Shown here: positions 1-7,456 of the stretch, one piece after another | Layout: each line of letters opens with the position of its first letter | Numbering within the stretch: the stretch's first letter is position 1 | NCBI GenBank assembly: GCA_902783595.1 | Contig: CACZRR010000061.1 | Span: 1 to 52,729 of the forward strand | DNA from: an uncultured Bacteroidota bacterium | GTDB lineage: Bacteria; Bacteroidota; Bacteroidia; Bacteroidales; P3 | Length of the DNA: 52,729 bases | Direction: 5' to 3' | Position numbers and translations under genes: made by a program | The notes under the pieces: generated by a model | Told to the model about the DNA's origin: nothing | The model's input: the letters and a program-made list of their open reading frames with translations, nothing else | Database searches by the model: none

Positions 1-86
1 ACGGTGAACCCTGCGGCCACCTCAGCCACGAGCAGCTCCACACCCACTACTTCGACAAGAGCGACAAAATCGAGGCAACGAAATAA
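1..86 (+). CDS. [FeFe] hydrogenase, C-terminal end (partial)
   Basis: Only the last 27 codons are in the window, read in the third frame and ending at a TAA at 84-86. The visible tail contains GEPCGHLSHEQLHTHYFDK. The small-subunit domain at the C-terminus of [FeFe] hydrogenases typically ends in a segment of the form FLG-P-x-SH-x-LLHTHY, and this matches closely. The neighbour at 196 is a NuoE-like [2Fe-2S] protein, which is the usual partner (HydC) in NAD-linked or electron-bifurcating hydrogenases, so the context agrees. The catalytic H-cluster cysteines lie outside the window, so the class of hydrogenase cannot be read here. Identification from such a short tail is an inference. Confidence 0.62.
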   Translation, partial: GEPCGHLSHEQLHTHYFDKSDKIEATK

Positions 87-101
87 AAGTTTAATTATGA
101 C

Positions 102-176
102 TTCTAAATTCTAATTTCTAAGTAGGCTGACGCGGCGACTGTACTGCGCAAGCTACTTAGAAGTTAGAATTCAGAA
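102..176. repeat. Inverted repeat built from TTCTAAN heptads
   Basis: Two arms at 102-125 and 153-176 are complementary at 22 of 24 positions around a 27-nt GC-rich loop. The left arm is itself three heptads, TTCTAAA-TTCTAAT-TTCTAAG. The right arm and the bases to 186 continue the same period on the other strand (ATTTCTG-like units). It lies between the hydrogenase gene and its NuoE-like partner. A strong RNA hairpin here could separate or stabilise the two messages; there is no T-run, so it is not a standard terminator. Confidence 0.6.
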
Positions 177-195
177 ATCAGAAATCAAAAGAACA

Positions 196-669
196 ATGGC
201 AAACATCAAGATATCTGAAGAGAAGATAAACATTATCAAAGACATTTGCAAGAGCTTTGGTAATAAGGGTGGCGAAGTCATCAATGTGCTGCACCAGGTG
301 CAGGGGAAATTCGGTTACCTGCCCGCCGAGGTGCAAGAGGTTGTGGCCCACGAGCTGAATATACCTGTTTCGAAGGTTTACGGTATTGTGTCGTTCTATA
401 GCTTCTTCACCATGCAGCCTAAGGGAGAGCACCCTATTGACATCTGCCTTGGCACGGCCTGCTATGTACGTGGTGCAGAGAAGGTGTTGGATGCTTTCCA
501 GCGTCATCTCGGAGTCGAGGTGGGGAAATGCACCCCTGACGGCAAGTTCAGTCTTAACACCCTTCGTTGTGTCGGTGCTTGTGGACTGGCTCCTGTTGCT
601 ATGATTGGTGACAAGGTTTATGGCCGCCTCACTCCCGATCAGGTGCCCGCTATTTTGGCTGAGTATTGA
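196..669 (+). CDS. NuoE/HydC-like [2Fe-2S] subunit of NAD-dependent hydrogenase
   Basis: A 157-residue protein of the 24-kDa NADH dehydrogenase (NuoE) family with a thioredoxin-like [2Fe-2S] fold. The four cluster ligands are visible: Cys84 and Cys89 in CLGTACYVRGA, and Cys125 and Cys129 in CVGACGLAP. The N-terminal helical region (residues 10-70) with YLPAEVQEVVAHELNIP and VSFYSFF is typical. In trimeric hydrogenases and NADH-linked formate dehydrogenases this subunit passes electrons beside the NuoF-like flavoprotein. Directly upstream is the tail of an [FeFe] hydrogenase, so HydC is the best reading. No NuoF-like gene follows; a terminator closes the unit, so any flavoprotein subunit must be upstream of the window or elsewhere. 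Confidence 0.9.
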   Translation: MANIKISEEKINIIKDICKSFGNKGGEVINVLHQVQGKFGYLPAEVQEVVAHELNIPVSKVYGIVSFYSFFTMQPKGEHPIDICLGTACYVRGAEKVLDAFQRHLGVEVGKCTPDGKFSLNTLRCVGACGLAPVAMIGDKVYGRLTPDQVPAILAEY

Positions 670-720
670 TTGGCAGGAAAGCGGAATGCCAAAAGAGATA
701 CGAAAGCAAATCTCTACCGA

Positions 721-752
721 ACTGCACGATATGTGTCGTGCAGTTTTTTTTT
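721..752 (+). terminator. Intrinsic terminator after the hydrogenase unit
   Basis: Perfect 9-bp stem ACTGCACGA (721-729) with TCGTGCAGT (736-744), loop TATGTG, followed by eight T. It lies 51 nt past the NuoE-like stop codon. The rest of the spacer to the tRNA at 870 is AT-rich with no gene. Confidence 0.85.
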
Positions 753-869
753 ATAGGAAGGATACTTATTTAGATAATAAAAAATATTTTGCTGTTTTGT
801 ACAATATTTTTTCATTGACTTAGTTATTTTCTTGTTATTCGCTGTCAAAGAAGCGTGAATTGACACCTA

Positions 870-943
870 GGCCCCGTAGTTCAGCTGAATAGAACGTCGG
901 ATTCCGGTTCCGAAAGTCGTGGGTTTGAATCCCGCCGGGGTCA
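870..943 (+). tRNA. tRNA-Arg (anticodon CCG)
   Basis: A complete 74-nt cloverleaf: acceptor GGCCCCG/CGGGGTC with discriminator A943, D-arm stem GTTC/GAAC, anticodon stem TCGGA/TCCGA enclosing loop TTCCGGT so the anticodon is CCG, a 5-nt variable loop, and T-arm GTGGG/CCCGC with loop TTTGAAT. The acceptor has one G-T pair. CCA is not encoded; the next bases are CAGAG. It decodes CGG arginine codons. It is transcribed towards the CPBP protease gene, whose ATG lies only 5 nt beyond the discriminator base. Confidence 0.93.
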
Positions 944-948
944 CAGAG

Positions 949-1863
949 ATGAGTAAAACGAAAAATCCGATGATGCATCTGCTAGTAATGTTGGCAGGTG
1001 CTCTTCTTTTGACCTTAGTCGTATCCTTTCCCATGGCGTTGTTGCCATTTGTGGGGGTGGACATAACCTCGCGTGGCATGACGCTGCTTTTGCAAGCGAT
1101 AGTGCAACCTATCACGTTCCTAATACCAGTCCTATATGTCCTATATCGCTATTATAGGGACGAACGGCGAGAGTTTTGTCGTGCAGACCTTTCCCTTGGA
1201 AGGTGGTGTCAGTCAGGCGTGGGTATCGTCATTGTCGTTTTGCTGGCTCCGTTCACGGATTGGATCACGGAATGGAATAATGCGTGGGATTTGGGATTAT
1301 TTGGGGAGGTGATGCGTAGGGTGCAGGATCAGACAGAGGGCACACTTGACACCGTGATGAAGACGGATAGTTTGGGAGGGATGATGGTTAATATGCTTGT
1401 TATAGCGCTGATCCCTGCAGTATGTGAGGAACTTTTTTTTCGTGTAGGGATGCAGAATTTACTGGAGCGGTGGATGACAGGGAACTATGAGGGGGGCAAA
1501 TGTCGTCGTTATCCGAGTATATGGCGGCATGTGGCGGTGTGGGTGACAGCAATGGTGTTCAGTTTGTTCCATGGCGAGATATTCTCATTTATGCCACGTT
1601 TTGTCATGGGGCTATTGCTTGGTTATCTTTACATTTACGGCAATTCGATTGTTGTCAATGTTGTAGCTCACTTTTTCAACAATGCTCTCGTAGTACTGAT
1701 GTATTGGCTTTCTCAGTGTGGTGTGCTGTCTATTGATCCCGAAGCTACTATGGGATTTCCTGCCCTTGTGACGGTGAGTTGTACGGCAGCATCTCTTATC
1801 CTTTTTTATGTCACGTTCAATAAGAGAAAAAAGGAAGTAGAAGGAAGTAATCCAGATTGCTAA
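949..1863 (+). CDS. CPBP-family intramembrane metalloprotease (CAAX/Abi type)
   Basis: A polytopic protein of 304 residues from the ATG at 949. An in-frame ATG at 919 lies inside the tRNA, so it is rejected as a start. CPBP hallmarks are present: EE-x3-R at Glu160-Glu161/Arg165 (EELFFR), His208 in FSLFHG, and His241 with Asn244 in HFFNN, the zinc-ligand and catalytic set of the Rce1-like family. Hydrophobic segments lie at about 10-35, 45-66, 90-104, 146-160, 195-208, 215-250 and near the C-terminus. Bacterial members are membrane proteases of mostly unknown substrate, some tied to bacteriocin self-immunity. It follows the tRNA so closely that the two are probably co-transcribed. The substrate cannot be inferred here. 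Confidence 0.85.
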   Translation: MSKTKNPMMHLLVMLAGALLLTLVVSFPMALLPFVGVDITSRGMTLLLQAIVQPITFLIPVLYVLYRYYRDERREFCRADLSLGRWCQSGVGIVIVVLLAPFTDWITEWNNAWDLGLFGEVMRRVQDQTEGTLDTVMKTDSLGGMMVNMLVIALIPAVCEELFFRVGMQNLLERWMTGNYEGGKCRRYPSIWRHVAVWVTAMVFSLFHGEIFSFMPRFVMGLLLGYLYIYGNSIVVNVVAHFFNNALVVLMYWLSQCGVLSIDPEATMGFPALVTVSCTAASLILFYVTFNKRKKEVEGSNPDC

Positions 1864-2012
1864 AAATTAACATTTAGAGGTTGAAGAAATGGCAATAGGC
1901 CGTACGGTTCTATAGAGATATTAGTTAAAAAAGAAATTTTATAAATAGCTGTACTATAAGTATTTGATTTTTCATCAAGGGCATTTGGAGCGTTTTTTTT
2001 TGAAAAAAAACA

Positions 2013-2040
2013 TTGGATTGAAAAAAAAATACTATTTTTG
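2013..2040 (+). promoter_or_regulatory. Bacteroidetes-type promoter for the HU gene
   Basis: A perfect -7 element TATTTTTG (TAnnTTTG) lies at 2033-2040, about 50 nt before the HU start codon. A TTGG at 2013-2016 may serve as the -33 element although the 16-17 nt spacing is shorter than the usual 19-21. The surrounding sequence is very A/T-rich. Confidence 0.6.
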
Positions 2041-2089
2041 CAATCCATTTTTGGGTGAAAAAGTAATAACACATTAATAGAGAATTAAA

Positions 2090-2374
2090 ATGACTAAGGC
2101 AGAAATCGTAGCTGAAATAGCTCAGAAAACCGGTATCGAGAAGGTTGCTATCCAGGCCACCGTCGAGGAGTTTATGACCGTCATTAAGGAGAGCCTCTCC
2201 GGAGGAGAGAATGTTTATCTTCGTGGTTTTGGCAGTTTCATTGTTAAGAAACGTGCAGAGAAGACTGGACGTAATATCAGCAAGAACACTACTATCATCA
2301 TTCCTGCTCACAATATTCCCGCATTTAAGCCCGCCAAGACCTTTATGCAGGATGTGAAAAAGAAAGTGAAATAA
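2090..2374 (+). CDS. HU/IHF-family DNA-binding protein
   Basis: A 94-residue histone-like protein. N-terminal helices MTKAEIVAEIAQKTGIEK are followed by the family signature around GENVYLRGFGSFIVKKRAEK (residues 45-64) and the arm motif GRNISKNTTIIIPAHNIPAFKPAK, where Pro72 and the NIPAF-KP stretch match the intercalating beta-arm of HU. It bends DNA and compacts the nucleoid as a dimer. It has its own promoter and is followed after 16 nt by a tiny basic ribosome-associated type protein, so the two are probably co-expressed. Length is normal for the family. Several paralogues are usual in Bacteroidales, so a single-letter gene name is not assigned. Confidence 0.93.
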   Translation: MTKAEIVAEIAQKTGIEKVAIQATVEEFMTVIKESLSGGENVYLRGFGSFIVKKRAEKTGRNISKNTTIIIPAHNIPAFKPAKTFMQDVKKKVK

Positions 2375-2390
2375 AAAAAAACATACTATT

Positions 2391-2480
2391 ATGCCTAACG
2401 GTAAAAAACACAAACGCCACAAGATGTCTACGCACAAGCGTAAAAAACGCCTGCGCAAGAATAGACATAAGAAGAAATAA
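2391..2480 (+). CDS. Small basic AURKAIP1/COX24 (mS38)-like ribosomal-type protein
   Basis: A 29-residue ORF beginning MPNGKKHKRHKMSTHKRKKR, about two-thirds Lys/Arg/His. The HKM-x-THKRKKRLRK pattern is the one shared with the AURKAIP1/COX24 domain, known in mitochondria as small-subunit ribosomal protein mS38. Tiny proteins of this kind are conserved in Bacteroidota downstream of or near HU genes. The ATG is preceded by an A-rich leader without a clear Shine-Dalgarno site, as usual in this phylum. A ribosome-associated role is inferred from the family and composition, not shown by the sequence alone. Confidence 0.75.
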   Translation: MPNGKKHKRHKMSTHKRKKRLRKNRHKKK

Positions 2481-2547
2481 GACCGAAGTGTGAGCGACTG
2501 CTATACGGGTTGCTCAATACTGAGGATATTCTTCAAAAAACAAAACT

Positions 2548-2595
2548 AAAACAAATTACGCATCAGCTCGAATGAGTTGATATGTGGTTTGTTTT
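2548..2595 (+). terminator. Long hairpin with U-rich arm, probable terminator/attenuator before rng
   Basis: AAAACAAA (2548-2555) pairs with TTTGTTTT (2588-2595), extended inward by TTAC/GTGG and by CATCAGCTC/GAGTTGATA with G-U pairs, around a GAAT loop. The 3' arm is T-rich. It would end the HU/mS38-like message 45 nt before the RNase G start, or act bidirectionally. Confidence 0.5.
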
Positions 2596-2639
2596 ATTTG
2601 TAATATAGATAATCATATTGTAATTGGAACGGTAATAAA

Positions 2640-4190
2640 TTGGATAAGGAACTAATAATTACGTCGGGACCAGAAGGAGTCCAGATTGCTCTCATGGAGG
2701 ATAAGCGCCTTGTGGAGCTTCATCAAGAGAAGAGCAGTGAGTTTGCCGTTGGTGACATTTGCTATGGCAAGGTGAAGAAAATCATGCCTGGTCTCAATGC
2801 AGCTTTTGTTGATATAGGAGGTGAGAAAGAGGGCTTTATGCACTATATAGACCTGGGGCCAAATTACTTGTCAACTGAGAAGTATTTGCGACAGGCGATG
2901 AGTGGGAATACGGATGTCAAGACATTGAGCAACTTCAAGATAGAGCCAGTTATTGACAAAGTGGGAGATATGGATAAGGTGCTCAAGCCTGGGCAGGGTG
3001 TGTTGGTACAGATTACGAAGGAGCCCATATCGACCAAGGGTCCGAAATTGTCGGGGGACATTTCTATAGCGGGTCGTTATCTTGTGTTGGAGCCTTTTTC
3101 CAACAAGGTTTCTATCTCGCAGAAGATCCGTAAGAATGATGAACGCAACCGCCTACGTCGTCTTGTGCAGAGCATACGGCCCCAAAATTTTGGTATTATA
3201 GTCCGCACAGTTGCCGAGGGTCGTTCGGTCGTGGAGCTCGACAATGATTTGCATCAATTGATGGATTTTTGGGCGCGCATGACAGACAATCTCAAGCGCG
3301 TAAATTCCACGGGAAAGATACATGCCGAACTGGGTACTACGACAGCATTGCTGCGTGATGTGCTAACAGATGATTTCAACACCATTTATGTAGACAATCC
3401 CGACTTATACAATGAGGTGCGACAATTTCTTAAGGGCATGGATGCCGGCAAAGAGGATATTGTCAAGCTCTACAAGATGTCTACGCCCATCTTCGATCAG
3501 TTTGGTATCTCGCGAGACATCCGACGGGCTTTTGGCCGAATAGTTACCATTCGGTCAGGTGTCTACCTTTATATCGAGCATACTGAGGCGATGCACGTTA
3601 TTGACGTCAACAGTGGTAACCATATAAAATCGGGGAGTGGGCAGGAAGATACCGCATTGCAAGTGAACATAGAAAGTGCAAAAGAGATTGCACGTCAATT
3701 GCGATTGCGTGATATGGGAGGCATTGTCATTGTTGATTTTGTCGACATGGACAAGGCCGAGAACCGCAAGAAGCTCTTTGATGTTATGACAGAGGAGATG
3801 AAGAGAGACAAGGCGCGACACACCATTCTTCCGCTCAGTAAGTTCGGACTTATGCAGATCACTCGTCAGCGGGTGCGTCCTGCAATGGAGGTGGATGTGC
3901 AGGAGAAATGTCCGATGTGCGACGGTTCGGGTCATATCAAGCAGAGTATTGTTGTCGTTGATGAACTGGAATCGAGCCTGAAATATCTTCTTGATGTATC
4001 GAATGAGAAACATCTAACGGTCATCACCCACCCCTATATTCATGCTTATATCACGAAAGGGTGGTTGCGCAGTATTAAGAGTCGGTGGCAGCGCAAATAT
4101 CATGTGCGTTTAAAGGTGGAGGCTTCGGAGCATATGGGTCTACTGGAGTTTAGGTTTGCTCATGCCAATGGTGACGAGATTCAGATGTAA
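2640..4190 (+). CDS. rng: Ribonuclease G/E family endoribonuclease
   Basis: 516 residues from a TTG start; no in-frame ATG or GTG lies between it and the upstream stop at 2610. An S1-like RNA-binding domain occupies about residues 36-135 (GDICYGKVKKIMPGLNAAFVDIG). The DNase I-like catalytic domain carries the two metal-binding aspartates, Asp322 in VIDVNSGNH and Asp366 in GGIVIVDFVDM. The Zn-link that joins dimers is CPMCDGSG (Cys424, Cys427). The length and lack of a long C-terminal scaffold fit RNase G rather than full-length RNase E. It processes rRNA 5' ends and turns over mRNA. The GH25 gene starts 19 nt downstream and is likely in the same transcript. An unusual start codon may limit expression of a self-regulated nuclease. 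Confidence 0.93.
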   Translation: MDKELIITSGPEGVQIALMEDKRLVELHQEKSSEFAVGDICYGKVKKIMPGLNAAFVDIGGEKEGFMHYIDLGPNYLSTEKYLRQAMSGNTDVKTLSNFKIEPVIDKVGDMDKVLKPGQGVLVQITKEPISTKGPKLSGDISIAGRYLVLEPFSNKVSISQKIRKNDERNRLRRLVQSIRPQNFGIIVRTVAEGRSVVELDNDLHQLMDFWARMTDNLKRVNSTGKIHAELGTTTALLRDVLTDDFNTIYVDNPDLYNEVRQFLKGMDAGKEDIVKLYKMSTPIFDQFGISRDIRRAFGRIVTIRSGVYLYIEHTEAMHVIDVNSGNHIKSGSGQEDTALQVNIESAKEIARQLRLRDMGGIVIVDFVDMDKAENRKKLFDVMTEEMKRDKARHTILPLSKFGLMQITRQRVRPAMEVDVQEKCPMCDGSGHIKQSIVVVDELESSLKYLLDVSNEKHLTVITHPYIHAYITKGWLRSIKSRWQRKYHVRLKVEASEHMGLLEFRFAHANGDEIQM

Positions 4191-4209
4191 TAGTGCAAGA
4201 GAAGGAAAT

Positions 4210-4899
4210 ATGAAGCGAATAGTATTTATATTGCTATTAATCTTGCCATTTTTATCGCATGCACAGATACGGTCGCGAGGCATTGATGTGTCGAAGTTTC
4301 AAGGTACCATCAATTGGGCAAAGGTGGCTAAGGATTCTACCGTTAAATTTGTCTATATCAAGGCCACGGAAGGCACGTCCATACAGGATCCTTACTATCG
4401 TACCAATATCACCAAAGCGCGGAAGGCAGGTCTGCTGGTAGGAAGTTATCATCTATACAGCAGTAAGACCACAGCCTATCAGCAGATGGCAAACTTTCGC
4501 AAGGTGGTGAAAAAGAAGGAGCAGGACCTTGTTCCGGTGCTTGATATAGAAGGTCATCATGTGAACCGCCTTAATATGGAGCGTGTTGACAAACTCCTTG
4601 AATTGATGGAGAAAGAATATGGTGTGAAACCGATGATTTATACCAGTGAGAAACTATATAAAATACACCTCAGCGGGAAGAAATACAGTTCGTACCATAT
4701 TTTTATAGCCAATTATAAGGGATATCCTAGTACTCGGTTCACCCTTTGGCAGTATACGGAGACGGGGCATATTAGTGGGGTGAATGGATATGTGGATATT
4801 AGTAGGTTTAACCGCAACCATTCTTTGTCGGACATCAAAATTCCAAAGCCGAAGAAGCAATCGGACGCAGAAGAAAAGGACACCACGAACCTCCGTTAG
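4210..4899 (+). CDS. Secreted GH25 muramidase (lysozyme)
   Basis: 229 residues starting at ATG 4210, chosen because it gives a clean signal peptide MKRIVFILLLILPFLSHAQ and has AGAAGGAAAT just upstream; an ATG at 4156 would add 18 polar residues overlapping rng. GH25 landmarks: Asp26 in GIDVSKFQG at the first strand, FVYIKATEG at residues 47-55, the catalytic pair Asp112/Glu114 in PVLDIEG, and the closing LWQYTETG with GVNGYVDISRFN. It cleaves the MurNAc-GlcNAc bond of peptidoglycan and would act in the periplasm in wall remodelling. The C-terminus is a short charged tail ending over the terminator hairpin. It shares the transcript of rng. Confidence 0.9.
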   Translation: MKRIVFILLLILPFLSHAQIRSRGIDVSKFQGTINWAKVAKDSTVKFVYIKATEGTSIQDPYYRTNITKARKAGLLVGSYHLYSSKTTAYQQMANFRKVVKKKEQDLVPVLDIEGHHVNRLNMERVDKLLELMEKEYGVKPMIYTSEKLYKIHLSGKKYSSYHIFIANYKGYPSTRFTLWQYTETGHISGVNGYVDISRFNRNHSLSDIKIPKPKKQSDAEEKDTTNLR

Positions 4900-4914
4900 A
4901 ACGGAGGTTTTTTT
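4888..4914 (+). terminator. Intrinsic terminator of the rng-GH25 unit
   Basis: Perfect 9-bp stem AACCTCCGT (4888-4896) with ACGGAGGTT (4901-4909), tetraloop TAGA and a run of seven T. The loop contains the stop codon of the GH25 gene, so termination and end of translation coincide. Confidence 0.9.
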
Positions 4915-4956
4915 GTGCATTTGACAATTTTTATATTTATATTATAAAAAAAGTTG

Positions 4957-4964
4957 TATTTTTG
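4957..4964 (+). promoter_or_regulatory. -7 promoter element for the kam operon
   Basis: TATTTTTG matches TAnnTTTG. A start point about 6 nt downstream would leave under 10 nt before the ATG at 4979 but about 40 nt before the ATG at 5012, which supports the latter as the kamD start. No good TTTG is seen at the expected -33 spacing. Confidence 0.55.
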
Positions 4965-5011
4965 CAGTCCAAATCCCAATGGATAAAAAACAAATAAACA
5001 ATAACAATACA

Positions 5012-6568
5012 ATGCAAAAAAGTAAGGTAGGATTGGATTTTGCGGAGGTAGAGCACGCCCGTGCCGTTGCTAAAAAGATTGCCGGACAGGTGCAGGACTT
5101 CGTAGAGGATTACACGACGGTGGCTGTTGAGCGTACCCTTTGCCGCTTTCTGGGTATTGATGGTATCGATGAGAATGAGGTGCCGATGCCCAACGTTGTG
5201 GTAGAGGAGCTCAAGAGTAAAGGAGTGCTTGGCGAAGGTGTGATGTACTATGTTGGCAATGCCATGGTAGAGACGGGTAAAACTCCGCAGCAGATAGCCG
5301 AGGCTATTGCTGCTGGTGCCATGGATATCACAAAGATGCCCGTGCATGCCAAAGAAGAGATTGACAAGGCTTTGGAGCCTGTTATTACAGCCACAATAGA
5401 AAAGGTGCGTGGAAATCGTCTTCGCCGAGAGAAATATATTGAGACGATAGGTGAAGGCAGCAAGCCTTATCTCTACATTATTGTGGCCACGGGTAATATT
5501 TATGAGGATGTCGTTCAGGCACAAGCCGGTGCGCGCCAGGGTGCCGACATCATTGCCGTGATACGTACAACGGGTCAGAGTTTGTTAGACTATGTCCCTT
5601 ATGGCGCCACTACCGAAGGTTTTGGTGGCACTTTTGCCACTCAGGAGAACTTCCGCATTATGCGTAAGGCTCTTGACGAGGTAGGGGAAGAGGTTGGGCG
5701 TTATATAAGGCTTTGCAATTACTGCTCGGGCCTTTGCATGCCAGAAATTGCCGCCATGGGCGCTCTTGAGGGTCTTGATGTGATGCTCAACGATGCCCTT
5801 TATGGCATTCTTTTCCGCGATATCAACATGCAGCGCACGTTGATTGACCAATATATGAGTCGCATCATTAATGGCTTTGCTGGTGTTATTATCAATACGG
5901 GAGAGGACAACTACCTCACCACTGCCGATGCCTACGAGGAGGCACATACTGTGCTGGCCTCTGATCTTATTAACGAGCAGCTGGCACTTATGGCAGGTCT
6001 CCCTGAGGAGCAGATGGGCTTGGGGCATGCTTTCGAGATGGATCCTATGCTTACAAACGGTTTTCTCTATGAGCTCGCGCAGGCTCAGATGATTCGTGAA
6101 ATCTTCCCCAAGGCGCCGCTTAAGTATATGCCTCCCACCAAGTTTATGACGGGTAATATATTCCGTGGCCATATCCAAGATGCCCTATTCAATGTCATAG
6201 GCCAATGGACACACCAGGGCTTGCAGTTGTTGGGAATGCCTACTGAGGCCATCCATACTCCTTTTATGAGTGACCGTTATCTCTCCATTGAGAATGCAAA
6301 ATATATTTTCAACAATATGCGCGACATCGGAGAGGAGGTGGAGTTTAAAGAAGGGGGAATTATAAAGAGCAGAGCCCAGGAGGTACTCCACAATGCCACC
6401 ACGTTGCTTGAGACAATGGAGAGTGAGGGTCTTTTCACCGCTTTGGAGAAAGGTATCTTTGCCAATGTGAAACGTCCCAAGACAGGAGGTAAAGGTTTGG
6501 ATGGTGTTACCCTTAAAGGCAAGCACTACTTTAACCCGTTTGTCGAACTTATGAAAGGCAAAAAATAG
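5012..6568 (+). CDS. kamD: Lysine 5,6-aminomutase, alpha subunit
   Basis: 518 residues from ATG 5012; the upstream ATG at 4979 is rejected because it would leave almost no leader after the promoter and because KamD proteins begin near the sequence KSKVGLDF. The TIM-barrel subunit shows the conserved blocks LLYIIVATGNIYED-type (here PYLYIIVATGNIYED), RTTGQSLLDYVPYGATTEGF, YIRLCNYCSGLCMPEIAAMG, NTGEDNYLTTADA and MPPTKFMTGNIFRGH. With KamE it forms an adenosylcobalamin- and PLP-dependent enzyme that moves the terminal amino group of lysine or beta-lysine to carbon 5 during anaerobic lysine fermentation to butyrate and acetate. kamE and an atoA gene follow in the same direction. Confidence 0.95.
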   Translation: MQKSKVGLDFAEVEHARAVAKKIAGQVQDFVEDYTTVAVERTLCRFLGIDGIDENEVPMPNVVVEELKSKGVLGEGVMYYVGNAMVETGKTPQQIAEAIAAGAMDITKMPVHAKEEIDKALEPVITATIEKVRGNRLRREKYIETIGEGSKPYLYIIVATGNIYEDVVQAQAGARQGADIIAVIRTTGQSLLDYVPYGATTEGFGGTFATQENFRIMRKALDEVGEEVGRYIRLCNYCSGLCMPEIAAMGALEGLDVMLNDALYGILFRDINMQRTLIDQYMSRIINGFAGVIINTGEDNYLTTADAYEEAHTVLASDLINEQLALMAGLPEEQMGLGHAFEMDPMLTNGFLYELAQAQMIREIFPKAPLKYMPPTKFMTGNIFRGHIQDALFNVIGQWTHQGLQLLGMPTEAIHTPFMSDRYLSIENAKYIFNNMRDIGEEVEFKEGGIIKSRAQEVLHNATTLLETMESEGLFTALEKGIFANVKRPKTGGKGLDGVTLKGKHYFNPFVELMKGKK

Positions 6569-6579
6569 AGGCGGATTAT

Positions 6580-6617
6580 GGGTCGCATGAGATAATATGC
6601 ATTGAAGCATGTGACCT
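6580..6617 (+). other. Intergenic hairpin between kamD and kamE
   Basis: A 10-bp stem, GGGTCGCATG (6580-6589) with CATGTGACCT (6608-6617) including two G-U pairs, and an 18-nt loop. There is no T-run. It could be an mRNA processing or stability element in the operon. Confidence 0.5.
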
Positions 6618-6654
6618 AAGAGCGGAAAATGGTAAACATTAAACAAGAAAAAAG

Positions 6655-7443
6655 ATGAGCGAAGGATTATATTCAATGGAGGCAAAGGATTACGACAAAA
6701 CCTTAGACCTCACTAAGATAAAGCCATACGGTGATACCATGAATGATGGCAAGGTACAGCTCAGTTTTACCTTGCCTGTGTCAGCAGGTGCGGAGGCAGA
6801 AGAGGCTGCTAAGCAGTTGATGAAGAAGATGGGCTTTGAGAACCCTTTGGTGGTATATCAAAAGGAACTCACCGAGGGCTTCTGCTTTATGAATTGTTAT
6901 GGTTCGCTGACCCATACTGTCGACTACACCACCATTCATGTTCCCAAGGTGGAGAGTACCACCATGGAGATGAAAGAATGTGATGAGTATATCCGCGAGC
7001 ATATTGGCCGGAAGATAGTTTGCGTGGGTGCATCGACAGGCACGGACGCACACACTGTGGGTATTGATGCTATCATGAACATGAAGGGTTATGCCGGTCA
7101 CTATGGTTTGGAGCGTTATGATATGATTGAAGCATACAACCTTGGTAGCCAGGTTCCCAATGAGGAATTTATTGCCAAGGGAATAGAACTGCATGCCGAC
7201 GCCTTGCTTGTGAGCCAGACGGTGACCCAGAAGGACGTGCATATTAAGAACCTTACTGAATTGGTGGAGATGCTCGAGGCTGAGGGACTTCGTGATAAGA
7301 TGATTCTCATATGTGGCGGTCCGCGCATCAGCCATGAGCTGGCCAAAGAGTTGGGGTACGATGCCGGTTTTGGGGCTAACACCTATGCAGATGATGTGGC
7401 TTCATATGTTGCACAAGAGATGGTAAACCGTGGGTGGAAATAA
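6655..7443 (+). CDS. kamE: Lysine 5,6-aminomutase, beta (B12-binding) subunit
   Basis: 262 residues. The N-terminal dimerisation part (KIKPYGDTMNDGKVQLSFTLP) is followed by a Rossmann B12-binding domain. The cobalamin motif is GTDAHTVGIDAI with the axial-ligand His133, and Lys144 in MNMKGYAG falls exactly at the number of the lysine known to form the internal aldimine with PLP in the characterised clostridial enzyme. LICGGPRISHELAKELG and DAGFGANTYADDVASYV complete the fold. It pairs with KamD encoded 86 nt upstream. Both cofactor residues are intact, so an active mutase is expected. The start is the first ATG of the frame and matches known family N-termini. Confidence 0.95.
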   Translation: MSEGLYSMEAKDYDKTLDLTKIKPYGDTMNDGKVQLSFTLPVSAGAEAEEAAKQLMKKMGFENPLVVYQKELTEGFCFMNCYGSLTHTVDYTTIHVPKVESTTMEMKECDEYIREHIGRKIVCVGASTGTDAHTVGIDAIMNMKGYAGHYGLERYDMIEAYNLGSQVPNEEFIAKGIELHADALLVSQTVTQKDVHIKNLTELVEMLEAEGLRDKMILICGGPRISHELAKELGYDAGFGANTYADDVASYVAQEMVNRGWK

Positions 7444-7456
7444 GAAGGTCAACATG

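Noticed and set aside
919..948. Longer start for the CPBP protease at ATG 919
   Set aside because: This ATG lies inside the anticodon-to-T-arm part of a perfect tRNA-Arg; the ATG at 949 is the first one free of it.
4156..4209. Longer start for the GH25 muramidase
   Set aside because: It overlaps rng and would bury the signal peptide behind 18 polar residues.
4979..5011. Upstream ATG for kamD
   Set aside because: It would fall within about 10 nt of the predicted transcript start, and family members begin at the later ATG.
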